64,000 nt of DNA from Leifsonia sp. ZF2019 (GTDB lineage Bacteria > Actinomycetota > Actinomycetes > Actinomycetales > Microbacteriaceae): the NCBI RefSeq assembly GCF_019924635.1, contig NZ_CP065037.1, positions 2,666,001 to 2,730,000 on the forward strand, given 5' to 3'. Of the stretch, positions 52,692 to 61,121 are shown piece by piece (positions within the stretch are counted from its first letter, which is position 1; each line of letters begins with the position of its first letter). The position numbers were made by a program, and so were the translations under genes. The notes below the pieces were generated by a model, which saw only the letters and a program-made list of their open reading frames with translations, ran no database searches and was not told the DNA's origin.

Positions 52692-52990
52692 CCGCCCTCG
52701 ACAGCACCACGCGCATCCCGGCGCTGACGGTGCCGCTGACCGACGGCGCCGCCGAGCTCGGCCGGTTCGGCGGCCTGGAGGTCGGCGTCTGGGAGATGGC
52801 GCCCGGAACCGACACCGACGTCGAGGCGGACGAGCTCTTCATCGTCATCGCCGGCCGCGCGACCATCGACTTCCCGCGCACCGGCCGCCGCCTCGAGCTG
52901 GCCCCGGGCGATGTGGTGCGCCTCAGCGCCGGCGACGAAACGGTGTGGACGGTCACGGAGACCCTGCGCAAGGTCTACATAGCGGGGTAG
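52688..52990 (+). CDS. Small cupin-domain protein
   Basis: 100 aa single cupin barrel (MAPGTDTDVEADELFIVIAG, LELAPGDVVRLSAGDETVWT). It resembles the DUF861/(S)-ureidoglycine-type cupins that accompany amine oxidases. Translationally coupled to the oxidoreductase by a GTGA overlap. Its last 16 bp overlap the 3' end of the convergent PucR gene. Confidence 0.8.
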   Translation: MTALDSTTRIPALTVPLTDGAAELGRFGGLEVGVWEMAPGTDTDVEADELFIVIAGRATIDFPRTGRRLELAPGDVVRLSAGDETVWTVTETLRKVYIAG

Positions 52991-54606
52991 GCGCGGGAGC
53001 CCGCCCGCCGCGCGAGCACCGCCGCGTGCAGGGCGCTCACGGTCTCGCCGTCGTCGAGGTCCATGCCGAGCAGCTCCTCGATGAGGGCGATGCGCTGGTA
53101 GAACACCGAGCGCGAGAGGTGGCTGGCGGCGGCTGCTCGGGTGCGATTGCCGGGGTGGGTCAGGTAGGCGGCGAGCACCGGGACGAGGTCGCCGCCGGTG
53201 GTGAGGTCGTGTTCGATGAGGGGGCGGAGCATCTGCTCGGTGTGCTCGGCGAGGCGTGGGTCGCTGCCGAACGCGTTGACGAGGCGGAGGAGTGGGCGGC
53301 TGTCGACGCGCTGGACGCTCGGACGGCCACCGGCGCGGGCGGGTTCGGCGCGGCCCGCCAGCTCGACCGCCTCCTCGACCGAGCTCAGCAGGCCGGAGAC
53401 GCTGCGCGCGTCCGAGCCGACCGCGACGGCGGTCGCACCGGTGTCGTCGGCGGCGCGGGCCAGCCCCTCGAAGAACACGTCGGCGGCCGGGCGGGAGGGC
53501 CGCGCCGACAGGGCGACCACGAGCACGCCCGGCTCCGTCGGATGCCGTCCGGCGACGGCGTCGGCACCGGCCGCCCGCGCCGCGTCGACGACCCGGGAGG
53601 CGGCGGACGCCCCGAAGGCGCCGGTCCGCGAGCGCAGCGCGACCCCGCAGAGCAGCCGATCACGGAGGGGGAAACCGGCGGCCTCGAATCGGGCGGCGAG
53701 ACCCGCCTCCCCCGCGAACCGCCGACCGAGGAGGGCTCCGAGCAGTGCGTCGTGGCTGCGGCGGGTCCACTCGTCGGCGTCCCGGTCGGCGAGTCTGCTG
53801 AGCGCCAGCGCGACGGCCGCCTGCTCGACGACGTTGCTGCGACCGGCGGGATGCGGCTGACCGGGGAGGGCGATCAGCCGCCCCCAGCGCATGCCGCGCG
53901 CCTCGACCGGTGCGATCGTCCAGTCGCCCGCTCCCCGGTGTGCCGCGCGCGAGCGCTGCTCCCAGGCCGCCAGATCGCGCTCGTCCTCCGCCCCCGCCGC
54001 CGCGACGACCTGGTGACCGGTGTCCTCGAGCACGACGGGGCAGCCGAGCACCCGTGCCGCCTGGGCGACGATGAAGTCCGCGGGGCTGCCGCGCAGGCTC
54101 AGCTCGGTGAAGAGCGCGTGGATCTCGTCCCGGGCGCGCAGGGCGCCCATCTGGTCGGCGATGATGCGCGCGTGCACGGCCTCCGTGATCGCGACGAACC
54201 GCGCCTCCCGGTGCAGCACCACGAAGGGCAGCCCCGCGGCCCGGAACTCGGCCACCAGGGCCCCGGGGGCCGCGGGCATCCGCTCGCCCAGCTCCAGCAC
54301 GAGCCCGGCGACACGACCGCCGACGAGCTGCCGGCCCAGGCGGCCGAGCGCGTCGTCGTCGGGTGGCCAGCCGATGCCGGTCGCGAGCAGCAGCTCCCCG
54401 CCGGAGACGAGGCGGGCGGCCTCCGCCGTCTCGGCCACGTGCACCCAGCGCACCGGGGCGTCGAGGGCGGCGGCGCCCGTCAGCAGTTCGGGCAGCGCGC
54501 GGGCGACGGCCTCCATCCTGAGCACCTCCCGCACGGTCGGGAGCACTGCGGGAGCACCATCCGGACGAACTGTACTGTCGCGGGACAAGCCCCGACGATC
54601 TGGCAT
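52975..54606 (-). CDS. PucR-family transcriptional regulator
   Basis: 543 aa. The N-terminal purine-catabolism (PucR) domain starts at LPTVREVL and runs to about 130; a GGDEF-like middle follows and the C-terminal HTH_30 is at about 470-535 (YLTHPGNRTRAAAASHLSRS, VFYQRIALIEELLGMDL). PucR-family activators control purine, GABA and polyamine use. It lies between the oxidase-cupin pair and the dehydrogenase-aminotransferase pair and is divergent from the latter, suggesting control of one or both. A GTG at 54546 is an alternative start. Confidence 0.88.
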   Translation of the reverse strand: MPDRRGLSRDSTVRPDGAPAVLPTVREVLRMEAVARALPELLTGAAALDAPVRWVHVAETAEAARLVSGGELLLATGIGWPPDDDALGRLGRQLVGGRVAGLVLELGERMPAAPGALVAEFRAAGLPFVVLHREARFVAITEAVHARIIADQMGALRARDEIHALFTELSLRGSPADFIVAQAARVLGCPVVLEDTGHQVVAAAGAEDERDLAAWEQRSRAAHRGAGDWTIAPVEARGMRWGRLIALPGQPHPAGRSNVVEQAAVALALSRLADRDADEWTRRSHDALLGALLGRRFAGEAGLAARFEAAGFPLRDRLLCGVALRSRTGAFGASAASRVVDAARAAGADAVAGRHPTEPGVLVVALSARPSRPAADVFFEGLARAADDTGATAVAVGSDARSVSGLLSSVEEAVELAGRAEPARAGGRPSVQRVDSRPLLRLVNAFGSDPRLAEHTEQMLRPLIEHDLTTGGDLVPVLAAYLTHPGNRTRAAAASHLSRSVFYQRIALIEELLGMDLDDGETVSALHAAVLARRAGSRAYPAM

Positions 54607-54698
54607 CACCTGTCACACCTTCGCTCTGTGATCATGGGGACACAAGCTTACGCGCCGCTCCGGGCAATCCGTCCGGCGCGCATCCTCTGGAGGTTTCC

Positions 54699-56183
54699 GT
54701 GGCCCTGATCCGTCATCTCATCGCCGGCGCCGAGACCGGGGAGCCGGTACGCACCGGCCCGGTGTTCGATCCCGCGACGGGCGAACGGCAGCACGAGGTC
54801 GTGCTCGGCAGCCGCGCCGACGTCGAGTCGGCGATCGCGGCCGCACGTGCGGCGCTTCCCGCGTGGCGGGCGACGAGCCTGACCAAGCGCGCCGACGTGC
54901 TGTTCCGTCTCCGCCACCTGCTGACCGAGCGCAGGCACGAGCTCGCCGCCGTCGTCACGAGCGAGCACGGCAAGGTGCTCTCCGACGCCGCGGGCGAGAT
55001 CGGACGCGGGCTCGAGAACGTGGAGTTCGCCTCCGGACTGATCGACAAGCTCAAGGGCGAGTTCAGCGAGCAGGTCTCGACGGGCATCGACGTGCACAGC
55101 GTCAAGCAGCCGGTCGGGGTCGTCGCCTGCATCACCCCGTTCAACTTCCCGGTGATGGTGCCGCTGTGGATGGTCGCCAGCGCGATCGCGTGCGGCAACA
55201 CCGTGGTCCTCAAGCCGAGCGAGAAGGATCCGTCCGCCTCCGTCTTCCTGGCGAGGCTGTTCCAGGAGGCCGGCCTCCCCGACGGCGTGCTCAACGTCGT
55301 CCACGGCGACAAGGAGGCCGTCGACACCCTGCTCGACAGCCCCGAGGTCGCCGCCGTCAGCTTCGTCGGCTCCACGCCGATCGCCCGCTCGATCTACCAG
55401 CGGGCGAGCGCGAACGGCAAGCGCGTCCAGGCGCTCGGCGGCGCGAAGAACCACATGGTCGTGCTCGAGGACGCGGACATCGAGTCGGCGGCCGACGCCG
55501 CGGTCTCGGCGGCGTACGGCTCGGCCGGCGAGCGCTGCATGGCGGTCAGCGTGCTCGTCGCCGTCGGCGAGGTCGGCGACCGCCTGGTGCCCGCCATCGA
55601 GCGCCGGCTCGGCGCCCTCGCCATCGGGCCGGGCACCGACCCGGCCAGCGAGATGGGCCCGCTCATCACCCGCGAGCACCGCGACAAGGTCGCATCCTAT
55701 GTATCCGGCGCGGCCGCCGAAGGTGCGACCGTTGTCGTCGACGGTACCGCGCAGCGCTTCGAGGGCGACGGCTTCTTCGTGGGCGTCAGCCTCGTCGACC
55801 ACGTGAAGCCCGGGATGCGCGTCTACGACGACGAGATCTTCGGGCCGGTGCTCTCCGTCGTGCGCGTCGACACCTTCGAGGACGCGATCGCCCTCGTCAA
55901 CGCCAACCCGTACGGCAACGGCACGGCGATCTTCACTCGCGACGGCGGAGCGGCCCGGCAGTTCGAGTTCGAGATCGAGGTCGGGATGGTCGGGGTCAAC
56001 GTGCCCATCCCCGTCCCCGTCGGCGCCTACTCGTTCGGCGGCTGGAAGAACTCGCTGTTCGGCGACTCGCACATCTACGGCCCCGAGTCGTTCCACTTCT
56101 ACACCCGCAGCAAGGTCGTCACGACGCGCTGGCCCGACCCGGTGCAGTCGAGCATCCAGCTCGCCTTCCCCGGCAACTCCTGA
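54699..56183 (+). CDS. mmsA: CoA-acylating (methyl)malonate-semialdehyde dehydrogenase
   Basis: 494 aa aldehyde dehydrogenase. GVVACITPFNFPVMVPLWMV, GGAKNHMVVLEDAD and the catalytic Cys280 in GSAGERCMAVSV are typical of MmsA/IolA, which oxidise malonate or methylmalonate semialdehyde to acetyl- or propionyl-CoA with NAD and CoA. GTG start at 54699 with a TGGAGG site. It precedes a class III aminotransferase by 28 bp; together they would take a beta-amino acid such as beta-alanine to acyl-CoA. Confidence 0.92.
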   Translation: MALIRHLIAGAETGEPVRTGPVFDPATGERQHEVVLGSRADVESAIAAARAALPAWRATSLTKRADVLFRLRHLLTERRHELAAVVTSEHGKVLSDAAGEIGRGLENVEFASGLIDKLKGEFSEQVSTGIDVHSVKQPVGVVACITPFNFPVMVPLWMVASAIACGNTVVLKPSEKDPSASVFLARLFQEAGLPDGVLNVVHGDKEAVDTLLDSPEVAAVSFVGSTPIARSIYQRASANGKRVQALGGAKNHMVVLEDADIESAADAAVSAAYGSAGERCMAVSVLVAVGEVGDRLVPAIERRLGALAIGPGTDPASEMGPLITREHRDKVASYVSGAAAEGATVVVDGTAQRFEGDGFFVGVSLVDHVKPGMRVYDDEIFGPVLSVVRVDTFEDAIALVNANPYGNGTAIFTRDGGAARQFEFEIEVGMVGVNVPIPVPVGAYSFGGWKNSLFGDSHIYGPESFHFYTRSKVVTTRWPDPVQSSIQLAFPGNS

Positions 56184-56211
56184 CCCGCCCCACCAGACCG
56201 AGGAGCCTCCC

Positions 56212-57627
56212 GTGACCGACACCCTCCCCACCACAGCCCGCACCGGCTTCGACGACCGCCGCGGCGTGCGGCACCCGTTCGGCGACACCGACGCGGAGAC
56301 CCAGGTGCGCAGCGACGACCGCAGCCACGTGTTCCACTCCTGGAGCGCGCAGGCGCAGATCGACCCGCTTCCCATCGCCGCAGGTTCCGGGTCGACCTTC
56401 TGGGACTATCAGGGCAACGCGTACCTGGACTTCAGCTCGCAGCTGGTGAACCTCAACCTCGGCCACCAGCACCCGGACCTCGTCGCCGCCATCCAGCAGC
56501 AGGCGGGACGGCTCGCGACCATCCAGCCGTCGATGGCGAACGACGTGCGCGGGGAGCTCGCGCGCCGCATCGCCGGCGTCGCGCCCGGCAGCCTCGACAA
56601 GGTGTTCTTCACCAACGGAGGCGCGGACGCGAACGAGTACGCCGTGCGCCTCGCCCGCCGGGTCACCGGCCGGCGCAAGGTGCTGTCGATGTACCGCTCC
56701 TACCACGGCGGCACGTCGACGGCCATCTCGCTGACCGGGGATCCGCGCCGCTGGCCGAACGAGCCGAGCGACCCCTCGGTCGCCCACTTCTTCGGGCCGT
56801 ACGCCTACCGCTCCGCCTTCCACTCGACCACGCCGGAGGAGGAGACGCAGCGCGCGCTCGAGCATCTGGAGAGCGTCATCGTGCTGGAGGGGGCCGCCAC
56901 GGTCGCCGCGATCATCATCGAGACGGTCGTCGGCACCAACGGGGTGCTCGTACCGCCGCCCGGCTACCTGCCCGGCGTGCGGGCCCTGTGCGACAAGTAC
57001 GGGATCGTCTACATCGCCGACGAGGTCATGGTCGGCTTCGGGCGCATCGGCGAGTGGTTCGCCGTGGACGCCTTCGACGTCGTGCCGGACCTCATCACCT
57101 TCGCCAAGGGCGTCAATTCGGGCTATGTGCCGCTGGGCGGCGTCGTCATCTCCGCACCGATCGCGTCGTACTTCGACGATGTCGCGTTCGCGGGCGGACT
57201 CACCTACTCCGGGCACCCGCTGGCGTGCGCCGCGGGCGTCGCGACCTTCGAGGTGTTCGAGCGGGACGGCATCCTGGAGCGCGTGCGCGATCTCGGCGAG
57301 CGCGTCGTGGAGCCGGAGGTCACCTCCTGGCTCGACCGGCACCCCTCGCTCGGCGAGGTGCGCGGGCGCGGCCTGTTCTGGGCGCTCGAGCTGGTGCGCG
57401 ACCGCGGGACGCGGGAGCCGCTCGTGCCGTTCAACGCCGCGGGCGCCGACGCCGCGCCGATGGCCGCCGTCGCCGCCGCCTGCAAGAAGGCGGGCGTCTG
57501 GCCGTTCACGCATTTCAACCGCGTGCACATCGCGCCGCCACTGGTGATCGAGGAGGACGAGCTGCGCCGCGGCCTCGCCGCCATCGACGCGGCGCTCGAC
57601 GTCGCCGACACGTACGTCACCGCCTGA
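56212..57627 (+). CDS. Class III aminotransferase (omega-amino acid type)
   Basis: 471 aa PLP aminotransferase. PLP lysine is Lys299 in ITFAKGVNSGYVPLGGV; IADEVMVGFGRIGEWFAVD is the family motif. It resembles taurine- or beta-alanine-pyruvate aminotransferases, making an omega-semialdehyde that the preceding MmsA-type dehydrogenase could oxidise. GTG start at 56212. A remarkably perfect palindrome follows the stop codon. Confidence 0.9.
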   Translation: MTDTLPTTARTGFDDRRGVRHPFGDTDAETQVRSDDRSHVFHSWSAQAQIDPLPIAAGSGSTFWDYQGNAYLDFSSQLVNLNLGHQHPDLVAAIQQQAGRLATIQPSMANDVRGELARRIAGVAPGSLDKVFFTNGGADANEYAVRLARRVTGRRKVLSMYRSYHGGTSTAISLTGDPRRWPNEPSDPSVAHFFGPYAYRSAFHSTTPEEETQRALEHLESVIVLEGAATVAAIIIETVVGTNGVLVPPPGYLPGVRALCDKYGIVYIADEVMVGFGRIGEWFAVDAFDVVPDLITFAKGVNSGYVPLGGVVISAPIASYFDDVAFAGGLTYSGHPLACAAGVATFEVFERDGILERVRDLGERVVEPEVTSWLDRHPSLGEVRGRGLFWALELVRDRGTREPLVPFNAAGADAAPMAAVAAACKKAGVWPFTHFNRVHIAPPLVIEEDELRRGLAAIDAALDVADTYVTA

Positions 57628-57636
57628 CCCCGGGCA

Positions 57637-57693
57637 CGATTTGGACCGAATGTGGGGAAAGCGTGACGCTTTCCCCACATTCGGTCCAAATCG
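57637..57693. terminator. Near-perfect 57-nt palindrome after aminotransferase gene
   Basis: Two perfectly complementary 28-nt arms (57637-57664 and 57666-57693) are separated by one base. The left arm begins CGATTTGGACCGAATGTGGG. It could form a very stable RNA hairpin or a DNA cruciform. It shares CACATTCGGTCCAAAT with the hairpin at 50069. Confidence 0.85.
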
Positions 57694-57723
57694 CGCACCG
57701 CTCAGGCGGGATATCGTGGGGCC

Positions 57724-58908
57724 ATGAGTGAACCTGGGCACGGCCGCGTCGCGGTCTACATCGACTTCGACAACATCATCATCTCGCGGTACGACCAGGT
57801 GCACGGGCGCGGGCAGTTCATGCGCGACCGCCAGAAGTCCGCGGGCGACAAGCCGAAGCCCACGTTCGCGGCGAAGCTCGAGGAGGCACGGGTCGACCTG
57901 GGCGCGATCATCGACTTCGCGTCGTCGTTCGGCACCCTCGTGCTCACCCGGGCGTACGCGGACTGGTCCGCGACCGTGAACGCGGAGTACCGCGGGCAGC
58001 TGGTGGGCAGGGCCGTCGACCTCGTGCAGCTCTTCCCCGCCGCGGCGTACGCGAAGAACGGCGCCGACATCCGGCTCGCGGTGGACGCTGTCGAAGACCT
58101 CTTCCGCCTCCCGGAGCTGACCCACGTGGTGGTCGTCGCCGGCGACTCGGACTACGTGCCGCTCGCCCAGCGCATCAAGCGCCTCGGCCGCTACGTCATC
58201 GGGATCGGGGTGGCCGGGTCCACCGCCAAGTCCCTCGCCGCGGCGTGCGACGAGTTCGACAGCTACGACGACATCCCCGGTGTTGCGCACGACGACGCGA
58301 CCGACCCGGACGACGCGGACGACACGGAGGCCGGGGCCGAGGCGGCGACCGTACCGGCGCGCACCGCCGCAGCCGGTTCACGTGCCGCCGCCGCGGACCA
58401 GCGCCCGGCCCCCACGGAGTCGGCCGACACACCCGATGTACGCGCGGCCGGTGCCGCCGACGCGGCCGGTGCCGCCGACGCGGCCGCACCCGCCGACGAC
58501 GCCGCGACCGCCGACGACGCCGCACCCGCCCGGGGCCGCGGCTCCCGCCGCAAACGCCCGGCCGCGACTCCGGCCGCGGAGGCCGCGGAACCGGCCGACG
58601 GCGAGCAGTCCGACGACGAGCTGCAGGCGGAGGCCACCCGGCTGCTCACCCGCGCCCTGCAGCTCGGCCACGAGAAGGACGACACCGAGTGGCTGCACAG
58701 CTCGTCGGTGAAGGGCCAGATGAAGCGGATGGACCCCTCGTTCAGCGAGAAGGCGCTCGGCTATCGGTCGTTCAGCGATTTCGTGAAGTCCCGCAGCCCC
58801 CTCGTCGAACTGGACGACAGCTCCACCGCGCAGATGCTGCGGCTGGCCCGCACCCGTTCTCGCCGCGCACGTCACAGCGGCCGCGCGACGGACCCGGTCT
58901 CCTCCTGA
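57724..58908 (+). CDS. NYN-domain (PIN-like) RNase with C-terminal OST-HTH domain
   Basis: 394 aa. The N-terminal NYN domain (8-175) has the acidic residues of PIN-like nucleases: Asp14 and Asp16 in VYIDFDN, an Asp in NGADIRLAVDAVEDLF, and Asp141/Asp143 in AGDSDYVPLA. A long Ala/Asp/Pro linker (about 185-297) is low-complexity. The C-terminal segment 298-365 (LLTRALQLGHEKDDTEWLHS, then SVKGQMKRMDPSF) looks like an OST-HTH/LOTUS RNA-binding domain. An RNA-processing role is inferred from this architecture. Monocistronic; the stop codon lies in the first unit of a tandem repeat. Confidence 0.85.
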   Translation: MSEPGHGRVAVYIDFDNIIISRYDQVHGRGQFMRDRQKSAGDKPKPTFAAKLEEARVDLGAIIDFASSFGTLVLTRAYADWSATVNAEYRGQLVGRAVDLVQLFPAAAYAKNGADIRLAVDAVEDLFRLPELTHVVVVAGDSDYVPLAQRIKRLGRYVIGIGVAGSTAKSLAAACDEFDSYDDIPGVAHDDATDPDDADDTEAGAEAATVPARTAAAGSRAAAADQRPAPTESADTPDVRAAGAADAAGAADAAAPADDAATADDAAPARGRGSRRKRPAATPAAEAAEPADGEQSDDELQAEATRLLTRALQLGHEKDDTEWLHSSSVKGQMKRMDPSFSEKALGYRSFSDFVKSRSPLVELDDSSTAQMLRLARTRSRRARHSGRATDPVSS

Positions 58909-58991
58909 CGGCGCCGTCTCGTCCTGACGGCGCCGTCTCGTCCTGATGGCGCCGTCTCGTCCTGACGGCGCCGTCTCCTCCCGACGGCGCC
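58903..58991. repeat. Tandem 19-bp repeat with palindromic core
   Basis: Four full copies of TCCTGACGGCGCCGTCTCG start at 58903, 58922, 58941 and 58960, with single-base changes in copies 3 and 4; a fifth, partial copy starts at 58979. Each full unit holds the palindrome GACGGCGCCGTC or a one-base variant. A decayed copy seems to extend upstream into the end of the NYN gene. Confidence 0.9.
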
Positions 58992-59040
58992 ACGCGACGA
59001 CACGGAGCCGGCACACAGCCTCCGGGCGTTGACTGGCCGC

Positions 59041-59976
59041 ATGGCACGACAGTGGATCGCGACGCAGTGGGGTGAGCCGGAGGGCTGGGAGTTCGTGGAT
59101 CGGGAGGTCGCCGCACCGGGTCCGGGAGAGGTGACGATCCGGGTGCGCGCCGCCGGGGTCAATCCGGCGGACTACAAGCACGTCTCCGCTCCGCGCCCGG
59201 GCGTGGAGCTGCCGATCCCGATCGGCTACGAGGTCGCCGGAGTCCTGACCGCGATCGGCCCCGGGACGAGCATCGGCTCCGGCGACGCGCAGGTCGGCGA
59301 CGCCGTCGTCGCGTTCCGCATCCAGGGCGGATACGCGGAGGAGCTGACCGTGCCCGCGAAGGACGTCTTCGCCAAGCCGGACCGGCTGCCGGACGAGGAG
59401 GCCGCGAACCTTCTGCTCGCCGGAACGACCGCGGCGCAGATGCTGCACACGGTCCGGGCCCGTGCCGGAGAGACCATCCTGGTGCACGGCGCCTCCGGCG
59501 CGGTCGGCGTCAGCGTCCTGCAGCAGGCCGGCGAGCTCGGCGTCCACGTCGTCGGAACCGCCAGCGAGGCGAGCTTCGCCCGGGTGCGCCGCTTCGGCGG
59601 AACGCCCGTGGAGTACGGCGACGGGCTCGCCGAACGGGTCAGGCACGCCGCCCATGCGCCCATCGTCGCGGCACTCGACACGGTCGGCACGGACGAGGCC
59701 GTCGACGTCTCCCTCGAACTCGTCGCCGACCGCTCCCGCATCGTCACGATCGTCGCTGCGGCACGCGCCGAGCAGGAGGGGTTCGCTGCGGTCTTCGGCG
59801 CCCAGCCCGAGAGCCAGGCCTACCGCGACTCGGTGCGGTCGCCGCTGCTCGAGCTCGCAGGAAGCGGCCGCCTGCAGGTGCCGATCGCGCGCACCTACCC
59901 GCTGGCCGAGGCTCCCGAGGCGCTGCGCTTCCTCGCGGAGGGGCACCCCGGCGGGAAGATCGCGCTGATCCCCTGA
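59041..59976 (+). CDS. NADP-dependent alcohol dehydrogenase/quinone oxidoreductase-like protein
   Basis: 311 aa zinc-independent MDR protein. It opens with a GroES-like domain (VTIRVRAAGVNPADYKHVS) followed by a Rossmann domain with ILVHGASGAVGVSVLQQAGE. The fold suggests NADPH-dependent reduction of quinones or enones. ATG 59041 is preferred to an in-frame TTG at 59029. The 19-bp repeat array ends about 50 bp upstream. Confidence 0.88.
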   Translation: MARQWIATQWGEPEGWEFVDREVAAPGPGEVTIRVRAAGVNPADYKHVSAPRPGVELPIPIGYEVAGVLTAIGPGTSIGSGDAQVGDAVVAFRIQGGYAEELTVPAKDVFAKPDRLPDEEAANLLLAGTTAAQMLHTVRARAGETILVHGASGAVGVSVLQQAGELGVHVVGTASEASFARVRRFGGTPVEYGDGLAERVRHAAHAPIVAALDTVGTDEAVDVSLELVADRSRIVTIVAAARAEQEGFAAVFGAQPESQAYRDSVRSPLLELAGSGRLQVPIARTYPLAEAPEALRFLAEGHPGGKIALIP

Positions 59977-60000
59977 CGCGCGGCCGATAGCATCGGGCTC

Positions 60001-60792
60001 ATGCGCGCCGTCCCCGACACCCTCGACGTCTCCGTCGTCGCGAATATCGACGCCCGCCTCGCCCGCCTCGCGGAGGAGGAGGGTGTCGTCATCCCGTGGG
60101 CGATCGAGAGCGGGAGCCGCGCCTGGGGTTTCCCGTCACCCGACAGCGACTACGACGGCCGGTTCCTCTACCTGCGCTCGACCGCCGACTATCTGCGCCT
60201 CACCCCGCTGCGCGACGTCATCGAGACCCCGCTCGACGCGATCTACGACGTCAACGGCTGGGACGTCCGCAAGGCCCTCTCGCTCCTCGTGGGTGGCAAC
60301 GCCACCGTCGTCGAATGGCTGCGCTCCCCCATCGTCTACACCGGTGACGCGGCGTTCCGCGACGGGATGCTCCGACTCGCCGCCGACGCGCTCGACCGCG
60401 AGCGGGTGCTCGACCACTACCTCCACATCGGCGTCCGGCACCGTGACGGTCTGGACGGCCGCCTCAAGCGGTTCTTCTACGCGCTCCGCCCCGCGGCGGT
60501 GCTGGGATGGCTGCACGCCCACCCCGCCGAGTCCGTCGCGCCGATGGACCTGCCCACGCTGCTGGCCGAGTCGGAGCCGCCCGCCGGAGTCGCGGAGGCC
60601 GCGACGGAGCTGATCGCGCAGAAGGCCGTCACCCGCGAGCTGGGAGCGGGCGAGCCGCCCGCGGTGCTGCGCCGCTACGTCGACGACGAGCTGCAGCGGG
60701 CGGCGGAGCGCCCCGCACGCCCCCGATCGGACCGGGTTGCCGCGCAGGCGGCCGCCGACGCGTTCTTCCTCGAGCTCAACGGGCTCGCCTGA
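60001..60792 (+). CDS. Nucleotidyltransferase, RlaP/YcgL-like
   Basis: 263 aa. The polymerase-beta-type nucleotidyltransferase motif is AIESGSRAWGFPSPDSDYDG, with Gly38-Ser39 and Asp50/Asp52 as metal ligands; VGGNATVVEWLRSPIVY is typical of the RlaP (RNA ligase-associated) group. No RNA ligase gene lies next to it here. Substrate and role are unknown. It is convergent with the two small paralogous genes. Confidence 0.8.
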   Translation: MRAVPDTLDVSVVANIDARLARLAEEEGVVIPWAIESGSRAWGFPSPDSDYDGRFLYLRSTADYLRLTPLRDVIETPLDAIYDVNGWDVRKALSLLVGGNATVVEWLRSPIVYTGDAAFRDGMLRLAADALDRERVLDHYLHIGVRHRDGLDGRLKRFFYALRPAAVLGWLHAHPAESVAPMDLPTLLAESEPPAGVAEAATELIAQKAVTRELGAGEPPAVLRRYVDDELQRAAERPARPRSDRVAAQAAADAFFLELNGLA

Positions 60793-60800
60793 GGGCGGTC

Positions 60801-61121
60801 CTACTCGTCGATCCGCCCGGCCTCCGCCTCCTCCTCGCGCATGACGACGATGCCTCCGGTGCGCTGACTGGAGTGCAGGAGGGCCTCCATCCAGCGCTCG
60901 TTGAGGGCGGGAGGGCGGCTGCCGGCGAAGAGGAACGCCAGCGGGACCTCGTGGCTGATCCACAGGCTGATGCGGCCTCCGCCCTGCTCGGCGGGAACCT
61001 GCCAGTTGAGCAGGAAGCTCTCGTGGCGGCGGAGCTTGGTGACGACGGCGATCTTGACGTGGGCGAGAGTGCGGTCGTCGAACTCGTACTCCTGCGCACT
61101 GCCGTAGAGGAGCGTGCCCAT
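60801..61121 (-). CDS. Short conserved protein, paralogue B (DUF7882-like)
   Basis: 106 aa. The opening MGTLLYGSAQEYEFDDRTLA and the block AVVTKLRRHESFLLNWQ closely match the gene immediately upstream, so the two are tandem paralogues. Similar short proteins are common in Microbacteriaceae and have sometimes been labelled ATP-dependent DNA ligase; I see no ligase KxDG motif, so that label is not supported. Its ATG overlaps the preceding stop codon by one base (TGATG). Confidence 0.75.
   Translation of the reverse strand: MGTLLYGSAQEYEFDDRTLAHVKIAVVTKLRRHESFLLNWQVPAEQGGGRISLWISHEVPLAFLFAGSRPPALNERWMEALLHSSQRTGGIVVMREEEAEAGRIDE

Noticed and set aside
58903..58991. CRISPR array
   Set aside because: The 19-bp units are directly adjacent with no spacers, and there are no cas genes.
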